This document shows positions 57,512 through 64,000 of a stretch of DNA of 64,000 nt, piece after piece. This stretch comes from Burkholderiales bacterium. GTDB taxonomy: Bacteria; Pseudomonadota; Gammaproteobacteria; Burkholderiales; Casimicrobiaceae. The notes beneath the pieces are model-generated. The model did no database searches and had not been told where the DNA came from. It was given only the letters and a program-made list of their open reading frames with translations. Where the stretch lies: the NCBI GenBank assembly GCA_025927765.1, contig JAICKU010000001.1, positions 124,001 through 188,000 of the forward strand. The letters are read 5' to 3'. How positions within the stretch are numbered: position 1 is the first letter of the stretch; each line of letters opens with the position of its first letter. The position numbers were made by a program, and so were the translations under genes.

Positions 57512-58119
57512 ACGCCACCGACGCGAACGCGTTGCGCAGCGCCGAGGTGTCGCGCCGCACGGCGGAGACCGACATCACGGTGCGCCTCGCCGTCGACGGC
57601 ACCGGCCGCACCGACGTCAGGACGGGCATCGGCTTTCTCGACCACATGCTCGATCAGGTCGGACGCCACGGCATGTTCGACCTCACCGTCCACGCGAAGG
57701 GCGACCTGCACATCGATGCGCATCACACCGTCGAGGACGTCGGCATCACGATCGGGCAGGCGCTGCGGCAGGCGCTCGGGGGCAAGCAGGGCATTCGTCG
57801 CTACGGATACGCGTACGTGCCGCTCGACGAAGCGCTGTCGCGCGTGGTGGTCGACCTGTCGGGCCGTCCGGGCCTCGAGTTCCACGTGCCGTTCACGCGC
57901 GCACTCGTGGGCACGTTCGACGTCGACCTGATCCACGAATTCTTCCAGGGCTTCGTCAACCACGCGCTGGTGACGATGCACGTCGACAACCTGCGCGGCC
58001 AGAACGCGCATCACCAGGCCGAGACGGTATTCAAGGCGTTCGCGCGTGCGTTGCGCATGGCGTGCGAGCCCGATCCGCGCGCGGCGGGCGCGGTGCCCTC
58101 GACGAAGGGTACGCTTTAA
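57508..58119 (+). CDS. hisB: Imidazoleglycerol-phosphate dehydratase
   Basis: 203 residues: the dehydratase only, without the N-terminal histidinol phosphatase of E. coli HisB. Manganese-site motifs [27 protein letters not shown] and [16 protein letters not shown] are intact. The histidinol-phosphate phosphatase must be encoded elsewhere. Confidence 0.96.
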   Translation: MNATDANALRSAEVSRRTAETDITVRLAVDGTGRTDVRTGIGFLDHMLDQVGRHGMFDLTVHAKGDLHIDAHHTVEDVGITIGQALRQALGGKQGIRRYGYAYVPLDEALSRVVVDLSGRPGLEFHVPFTRALVGTFDVDLIHEFFQGFVNHALVTMHVDNLRGQNAHHQAETVFKAFARALRMACEPDPRAAGAVPSTKGTL

Positions 58120-58125
58120 CCGGCC

Positions 58126-58764
58126 ATGATCGCCGTCATCGACTACGGCATGGGCAACCTGCGCTCGGTGGCGAAGGCGCTGGCGCACGTCGCGCCCGAC
58201 GCGAACGTCGTCGTGACGAGCGACGCGGCGGTGATTCGCGACGCCGCGCGCGTCGTATTGCCGGGGCAGAGCGCGATGCCCGACACGATGGCGGCACTCG
58301 AGCGCTCCGGCCTGCGCGATGCGGTCCTGGCGTGCCTTCGCGACCGTCCGTTCCTCGGCGTGTGCCTCGGCCTGCAGATGCTGTTCGACACGAGCGAGGA
58401 AGGGCCGACGCGCTGCCTTGGCACGTTCGCAGGCGAGGTGCGGCGCTTTCGCGAAGAAGAGCTGGTGCTGCCGGGCGGCGAGCGCCTCAAGGTGCCGCAC
58501 ATGGGGTGGAGCCCCGTTGCGCAGGCGAGGCGGCATCCGCTGTTCGAAGGCATCGCCAACGGCGAGCGCTTCTATTTCGCGCACAGCTACCATCCGGTGC
58601 CGGCGGATCCGGCGCTGACCGTCGCCACCGCTTCGTATCCGGCGCCGTTTACTTGCGCGATAGCCAAGGCTAATATCTTCGCCGTGCAATTCCATCCGGA
58701 AAAGAGCCAGCGCGCGGGTTTGCGGATGCTCGCGAACTTCGTCGCCTGGGACGGAACGATCTAG
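58126..58764 (+). CDS. hisH: Imidazole glycerol phosphate synthase glutaminase subunit
   Basis: 212-residue class I amidotransferase. Nucleophile Cys80 in [11 protein letters not shown]; His and Glu in [12 protein letters not shown]. Supplies ammonia to HisF. Confidence 0.95.
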   Translation: MIAVIDYGMGNLRSVAKALAHVAPDANVVVTSDAAVIRDAARVVLPGQSAMPDTMAALERSGLRDAVLACLRDRPFLGVCLGLQMLFDTSEEGPTRCLGTFAGEVRRFREEELVLPGGERLKVPHMGWSPVAQARRHPLFEGIANGERFYFAHSYHPVPADPALTVATASYPAPFTCAIAKANIFAVQFHPEKSQRAGLRMLANFVAWDGTI

Positions 58765-58832
58765 GCCAATCCCGGCATTCAACGCCCGAAACTCCCGCCC
58801 GCGGAGCTCGCGCTGCCGCGGCCCGAGCTGCC

Positions 58833-59564
58833 ATGCAGATCATTCCCGCGATCGACATCAAGGACGGTCATTGCGTGCGCCTGAAGCAGGGCGACATGCA
58901 ATCCGCCACCGTCTTCTCCGAGGATCCCGCCGCGATGGCGCAGCACTGGCTCGAGCAGGGCGCGACGCGGCTGCACCTCGTCGACCTGAACGGTGCCACG
59001 TCAGGGCGGCCGCGCAACGAGCTCGCGATTCGCGAGATCGTGAGCGTGATCGGCGACGAGATTCCCGTGCAGCTCGGCGGGGGCATTCGCGATCTCGACA
59101 CGATCGAGCGCTACCTCGACGACGGCATCGGCTACGTGATCATCGGTACGGCCGCGGTCAAGAACCCGGGTTTCCTGCACGATGCCTGCTACGCGTTTCC
59201 CGGACACATCATCGTGGGCCTCGACGCGCGCGACGGGAAGGTCGCCACGGACGGCTGGTCGAAGATGACCGGGCACGACGTCGTCGACCTCGCGAAGAAG
59301 TTCGAGGACTATGGCGTCGAGGCGATCGTCTACACCGACATCGGCCGCGACGGCATGCTGAGCGGCATCAACATCGACGCGACGGTCAAGCTCGCGCGCG
59401 AATTGAAGACGCCGGTCATCGCGAGCGGCGGCATCGCATCGATCGCCGACATCCACCAGCTGATGCCGTTCGAAGGCGACGGCATCGTCGGTGCCATCGC
59501 CGGGCGCGCGCTCTACGAGGGCAGGCTCGACTTCAAGGAAGCGCTGAAGGCGGCGAAAGGCTGA
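58833..59564 (+). CDS. hisA: ProFAR isomerase
   Basis: 243-residue TIM barrel. General acid/base aspartates in [14 protein letters not shown] (Asp8) and [13 protein letters not shown] (about 130). A 68-base gap after hisH contains nothing recognisable. Confidence 0.96.
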   Translation: MQIIPAIDIKDGHCVRLKQGDMQSATVFSEDPAAMAQHWLEQGATRLHLVDLNGATSGRPRNELAIREIVSVIGDEIPVQLGGGIRDLDTIERYLDDGIGYVIIGTAAVKNPGFLHDACYAFPGHIIVGLDARDGKVATDGWSKMTGHDVVDLAKKFEDYGVEAIVYTDIGRDGMLSGINIDATVKLARELKTPVIASGGIASIADIHQLMPFEGDGIVGAIAGRALYEGRLDFKEALKAAKG

Positions 59565-59565
59565 C

Positions 59566-60326
<761 letters not shown>

Positions 60327-60327
<1 letters not shown>

Positions 60328-60716
60328 TGGGCAACTGGCTCGACGAAGTCCGCTGGAACAAGGACGGCCTGGCACCCGCGATCGCGCAGGACGCGGCGAC
60401 GCACCGCGTGCTGACGCTCGCGTGGATGAATCGCGATGCGCTGACGCTGACGAGGGACACGCGGGAGGCGCATTACTGGTCGCGCTCGCGGCACAAGCTG
60501 TGGCGCAAGGGCGAGCAGTCGGGCCACGTGCAGCGCGTGCGCGAAATCCGTCTCGACTGCGACCGCGACGCGATCCTGTTGATCGTCGAGCAGGCGGGCG
60601 GCATCGCGTGCCATACCGGGCGCGAGCGCTGCTTCTATCGCCGACTCGAAAGCGACGGGTGGCAGACCGTCGAGCCGATTCTCGAAGACCCGGTTACCGT
60701 GTATGGCCGCGAATGA
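60327..60716 (+). CDS. hisI: Phosphoribosyl-AMP cyclohydrolase
   Basis: 129 residues, metal-dependent cyclohydrolase separate from HisE (fused in E. coli). [41 protein letters not shown] and [12 protein letters not shown] carry the metal-site aspartates and cysteines. The ATG shares one base with the hisF stop. Confidence 0.95.
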
Positions 60717-61035
60717 CGCGGCGGACGTGCTCGCGCGGGTCGCGGCCGCGATCGAGGCGCGCCGCGGCGCGGACCCGGCCGCATCGTACGTCGCGTCGCT
60801 TCTCGGTGCCAATCCCGATCGGCTGCTGAAGAAGATCGGTGAGGAGGCGACCGAGACGGTCCTCGCCGCCAAGGACGGTGATAAAATGCACGTGATCGCC
60901 GAGGTGGCCGATCTGTGGTTCCATTGCCTCGTGCTGCTCGCGCGGCACGGCCTCGGTCCCGACGACGTGCTGCGCGAACTCGCGCGCCGCGAAGGCGTCT
61001 CCGGCCACGCCGAGAAGGCGTCGCGCGGCCGCTAG
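60703..61035 (+). CDS. hisE: Phosphoribosyl-ATP pyrophosphatase
   Basis: 110-residue MazG-like helical enzyme. [33 protein letters not shown] and [14 protein letters not shown] hold the acidic metal cluster. It overlaps the end of hisI by 14 bases. Confidence 0.95.
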   Translation: MAANDAADVLARVAAAIEARRGADPAASYVASLLGANPDRLLKKIGEEATETVLAAKDGDKMHVIAEVADLWFHCLVLLARHGLGPDDVLRELARREGVSGHAEKASRGR

Positions 61036-61066
61036 GCCGCGCTTGCGTCCTTAGCGAACGATCCCG

Positions 61067-61435
61067 ATGTCGACCGACTCCAACTGCATATTCTGCAAGA
61101 TCGTGCGCGGCGAAATTCCGAGCCGCAAGGTGTACGAGGACGACGAGGTGCTGGCATTTCACGACATCCAGCCCGTCGCGCCCGTGCATTTCATGGTCAT
61201 ACCGAAGAAGCACGTCGCGTCGCTCGCCCACGTAACGCCGGCCGACGCGCCGGTGCTCGGACACATTCTTGCATTGGCGGGCCGCCTTGCCAGCGAGGCG
61301 GGGTCGCCCGACGGGTTTCGCACGATCATCAATACCGGGCGCATCGGCCGCCAGGACGTCCAGCACGTGCACGTGCACATCATCGGCGGTCCCGAGCCGC
61401 TCGGGCCCATGATGGGAGTCAAGGCGGCAGGCTAA
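61067..61435 (+). CDS. hinT: HIT-family hydrolase (HinT)
   Basis: 122 residues; purine nucleoside phosphoramidase. CIFCKIVRGEIPS near the start and the histidine triad QHVHVHIIGG at the C terminus. Regularly found after hisE. Confidence 0.95.
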   Translation: MSTDSNCIFCKIVRGEIPSRKVYEDDEVLAFHDIQPVAPVHFMVIPKKHVASLAHVTPADAPVLGHILALAGRLASEAGSPDGFRTIINTGRIGRQDVQHVHVHIIGGPEPLGPMMGVKAAG

Positions 61436-61453
61436 CGAGGAGGGAATCGACTC

Positions 61454-61684
61454 ATGGGTTCATTCAGCATCTGGCACTGGCTGATCGTGCTGCTCATCAT
61501 CGTGCTCATTTTCGGCACGAAGAAGCTGCGCAACATCGGGCAGGATCTCGGCGGCGCCGTCAAGGGCTTCAAGGAGGGCATGAAGAGCGCCGAAGAGCCG
61601 GCCGCCGAAGCGGAGCCGCCACCGCAGGTGACGGGCCGCACGATCGAGGGCGAGGTCCGGCAGGAGCGCTCGACCAAGGTATGA
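61454..61684 (+). CDS. tatA: Sec-independent translocase subunit TatA
   Basis: 76 residues: one transmembrane helix (about 5-22), the [24 protein letters not shown] amphipathic helix, and a charged tail. Forms the size-variable Tat pore. Confidence 0.95.
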   Translation: MGSFSIWHWLIVLLIIVLIFGTKKLRNIGQDLGGAVKGFKEGMKSAEEPAAEAEPPPQVTGRTIEGEVRQERSTKV

Positions 61685-61740
61685 CGCGGCGAAAGGGCGT
61701 TGATATTCGCCCGCCACGCCGCTGAGTTGGGGTCGTTCCC

Positions 61741-62169
61741 GTGTTCGACATCGGCTTCTCGGAAATCGTCGTCATCGGCGTGGTGGCGCTCGTGGTCATC
61801 GGCCCGGAACGGTTGCCGAAGACCGCGCGCACCGTCGGCCTGCTGTTCGGACGCCTGCAGCGTTACGTGAGCGACGTGAAGGCGGACATCAGCCGGGAGA
61901 TGGAGCTCGACGAGTTGCGCAAGCTGCAGCGCGAGATGCAGGGCGCGGCGCAGGAATTCGAGCAGAGCGTCAAGACGGCGGCGAACGATTTCAGCACCGG
62001 CGTGCGAAGCGTCGAGCAGGAGCTCAATTCGACGGTGTCGGAAGCCGCGTCGTCCGCATCGTCGGCGTCGGCGACGCCTGCGCTTTCCGACGCCAAGGCC
62101 GCGCCCGCGGGCGAAGCAGGCACGAAAGCGCCGGAGCAGCCGGCGCTTCCCGGCTTCGAGAAGATCTGA
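61741..62169 (+). CDS. tatB: Sec-independent translocase subunit TatB
   Basis: 142 residues from GTG. MFDIGFSEIVVIGVVALVVIGPERLPKTARTVG is the TatB N terminus with the conserved Glu, then a long amphipathic helix and a Ser/Ala-rich tail. Receptor complex with TatC. Confidence 0.95.
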   Translation: MFDIGFSEIVVIGVVALVVIGPERLPKTARTVGLLFGRLQRYVSDVKADISREMELDELRKLQREMQGAAQEFEQSVKTAANDFSTGVRSVEQELNSTVSEAASSASSASATPALSDAKAAPAGEAGTKAPEQPALPGFEKI

Positions 62170-62219
62170 CGGCGGCTTCCCGCTGAATCCTTGCCTCGTT
62201 GCGGGGCGGCCCCTTCGAA

Positions 62220-62987
62220 ATGACCGATCCCGTCGACACGCAGGAATCCTTCCTTTCGCACCTGATCGAGCTGCGCACGCGGCTCGTGCGTTCGATCATC
62301 GCGGTGATCGTGGTGCTGCTGTGCCTGTTCCCGTTCGCGAAGGACATCTACGCGATCCTCGCCGAGCCGCTCCTGAAGGTGCTGCCGCACGGCTCGACGA
62401 TGATCGCCACCGACGTGACCGGCACGTTCCTCGTGCCGCTCAAGGTGACGCTGATGGCGGCGTTCCTGATCGCGCTGCCTTACGTGCTGTACCAGGCGTG
62501 GGCGTTCGTGGCGCCCGGCCTCTACCAGCACGAGAAGCGGCTCGTGCTGCCGGTGCTCGTGTCGAGCGTCGCGTTCTTCGCGATCGGGATGTGCTTCGCG
62601 TACTTCGTCGTGTTCCCGGTCGCGTTCGGCTTCTTCGCCGGCTACACGCCCGCCGGCGTGCAGATGATGACCGACATCGACAAGTACCTGTCGTTCGTGC
62701 TGACGATGTTCATCGCGTTCGGCGTGACGTTCGAAACCCCGGTGGTCGTCGTCGTGCTCGTGCGCATGGGCGTGGTGACGGTCGAGAAGCTGCGCTCGTT
62801 CCGCCCGTATGTGATCGTCGGCGCATTCGTCGTCGGCGCGATCTTCACGCCGCCCGACGTCATTTCGCAGAGCCTGCTCGCGGTCCCGCTGTGGCTGCTC
62901 TACGAGCTCGGGCTCGTGCTGGCGCGCTTCGTCGGGTCGCCCGCGCGCGAGGCGGAAGGCGAAACGGAGACCGAGCCGGCGAAGTAG
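62220..62987 (+). CDS. tatC: Sec-independent translocase subunit TatC
   Basis: 255 residues from ATG 62220 (TTG 62199 would add seven). Six transmembrane helices; FLSHLIELRTRLVRS near the N terminus and FGVTFETPVVVVVLVRMGVV contain conserved signal-peptide-binding residues. Convergent with the SGNH-like gene. Confidence 0.95.
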   Translation: MTDPVDTQESFLSHLIELRTRLVRSIIAVIVVLLCLFPFAKDIYAILAEPLLKVLPHGSTMIATDVTGTFLVPLKVTLMAAFLIALPYVLYQAWAFVAPGLYQHEKRLVLPVLVSSVAFFAIGMCFAYFVVFPVAFGFFAGYTPAGVQMMTDIDKYLSFVLTMFIAFGVTFETPVVVVVLVRMGVVTVEKLRSFRPYVIVGAFVVGAIFTPPDVISQSLLAVPLWLLYELGLVLARFVGSPAREAEGETETEPAK

Positions 62988-63039
62988 CCGGACTCCAGCT
63001 GTGCATTGCATGCCGGCCTGGGGCGGCGCATGCCGACGT

Positions 63040-64000
63040 TCATGGCGAAGCCGAACTGAAGAGCTTGAGCACGCCGGCCGCAACGTCGGGGTGACGTTTC
63101 GCGAATGACTCGTGCCCCGCATCGAGCCTCGCGTTTTCCATGCCCACGCTGGACTCCGTGAGGCAGGTTCCGAACGAGCCGCTGCCGTCGTACATACGCT
63201 CGAGCATCACGCTGCCGAGCTCCGACTTGAAATGACCGGATTCCCAGTACCAGCGCGTCGTTGACGTTCTATCGCCCGCAGCGGGAACGCTTTCGGTCGT
63301 GAATTCGCTGTAGCCGCTGAAATCCCACACGCTGCAGCTTCCGGTGGCGGTTGCCGGGAGGCGCCGGGCCAGCTCGCGCTTCCATTGCTTGAACGCAGGC
63401 GCAAGGCCGGCGTGGTAGAACATCTCGAGGATCCGCGCGTGGTAGGGGTAGATCACGAATTCCAGTCGAATATCGGCAGCCCGAGCGGTTGCAACCAGTC
63501 GTTCGAGCTCCCGCCACGACGCCGACTCCGTTCCTCCGTTGACGAAGATCCCCTTCGGCGACTTCACGTAGGTGCGCGCGTTCGTCGCGTCCCTCTGGCG
63601 GAAGATCGACGCGTAGCCTTCCTCGCGCGCGTAGCGTCGATATTCGTGGAGCGGGTTGAAACCGCTTGCATCGACGTCGGCTGCATCGGGGTCGTGTCGC
63701 TGCAAGACGGTCACTCCGGAATCGATGAGCGTATCGAGCGAAATCAGCACGGATAGATCGTTCGTGCGCGGCGCGGCGGGCGCCGCCGGCTCGACCGACT
63801 CGTTCGAAGCGACGAGGAAATCGAGAAAGTCCAAGCCGACAACGGCCGTGCGAAGCCGACCGGCGGCGATCCCCGATGCCAGCGCGGCTTCCGCCATCCC
63901 CAGGCTTGCGCCGGGTACGGCTGCGTTGTAGACCGGATGCATCGCCGCCGGCCATGCAGTCGCCCGCGGATCGAACCCGATCTCCGCGCGCGAATTGCCG
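63040..64000 (-). CDS. SGNH/GDSL-like protein, 5' end beyond the window
   Basis: The frame is open to the right edge, so the true start is outside; 319 residues are visible (63999 to the stop at 63040). The first visible residues GNSRAEIGFDPR fit the Ser-containing block of SGNH hydrolases (G-x-S-R-x-E), and PVYNAAVPGASLGMAEAAL the second block; WYWESGHFKSELGSVMLERM near the end offers a catalytic histidine. Such proteins often accompany acyltransferases in surface-polysaccharide loci. Function is otherwise unknown. Confidence 0.65.
   Translation of the reverse strand, partial: GNSRAEIGFDPRATAWPAAMHPVYNAAVPGASLGMAEAALASGIAAGRLRTAVVGLDFLDFLVASNESVEPAAPAAPRTNDLSVLISLDTLIDSGVTVLQRHDPDAADVDASGFNPLHEYRRYAREEGYASIFRQRDATNARTYVKSPKGIFVNGGTESASWRELERLVATARAADIRLEFVIYPYHARILEMFYHAGLAPAFKQWKRELARRLPATATGSCSVWDFSGYSEFTTESVPAAGDRTSTTRWYWESGHFKSELGSVMLERMYDGSGSFGTCLTESSVGMENARLDAGHESFAKRHPDVAAGVLKLFSSASP

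Overview
The window reads as a contiguous chromosomal segment of a high-GC betaproteobacterium, Burkholderiales-like. The basis is gene order and protein character: lptC-lptA-lptB-rpoN-hpf-ptsN-hprK-rapZ, mlaFEDACB-yadG-yadH-ibaG-murA ahead of hisGDCBHAFIE-hinT-tatABC, and ruvCAB-ybgC-tolQRA, with strong G/C third positions throughout. No tRNA, rRNA operon, prophage, IS element or CRISPR array is visible. Nearly all of it is conserved core genome, densely packed and often translationally coupled by ATGA or GTGA overlaps.

Layout. 1-5 kb: a truncated secreted alpha/beta hydrolase, a divergent lipoprotein with a Cu/Zn-SOD fold but eroded metal ligands, an 82-bp tandem repeat touching the fabI start codon, fabI, and an FAD oxidoreductase. 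4.7-5.1 kb: RNase P RNA (minus strand). 5.1-13.7 kb (minus): pyrC followed by a signalling cluster of a 1559-residue TPR/GAF hybrid histidine kinase, a CheY-like regulator, and a receiver-double-cyclase protein. 13.8-22 kb (plus): dksA, sodB, a double-STAS protein, hslV without hslU, a UbiH-type hydroxylase with a palindrome inside its reading frame, dsbC, an SPFH-helix-turn-helix protein paired with a zinc-ribbon membrane protein, and an SDR. 22-29 kb: small lipoprotein, GNAT, ferredoxin-NADP reductase, pepN, FKBP isomerase, and an unrecognised 569-residue protein. 28.9-43.9 kb (minus): tolA/R/Q, ybgC, ruvB/A/C, yebC, LON-domain protein, ubiX, rapZ, hprK, ptsN, hpf, rpoN, lptB/A/C, kdsC, kdsD. 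43.9-63 kb (plus): a CPA2 antiporter, the Mla lipid-transport operon, a second ABC exporter, ibaG, murA, queF, a tiny acidic lipoprotein, the complete his operon, hinT and tatABC. The right edge cuts an SGNH-like protein.

How the genes work together. Much of the window builds and guards the envelope: FabI makes fatty acids, KdsD/KdsC and LptABC make and export LPS, Mla corrects phospholipid asymmetry, Tol energises the outer membrane, MurA starts peptidoglycan synthesis, and DsbC, FKBP and Tat handle protein folding and export. HprK-PtsN-RapZ with RpoN and Hpf form a regulatory block linking carbon/nitrogen state to envelope and translation control.

Most worth a second look: the SPFH-HTH plus zinc-ribbon pair (a rearranged YdjI/YdjG-like membrane module without PspA); the kinase-to-double-cyclase signalling cluster, whose cyclase has lost its usual P-loop ATPase; and a recurring pattern of palindromic repeats placed at gene starts, twice read in frame directly after an overlapping start codon. 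No stretch over 300 bases lacks a feature; the largest non-protein gap is filled by rnpB.
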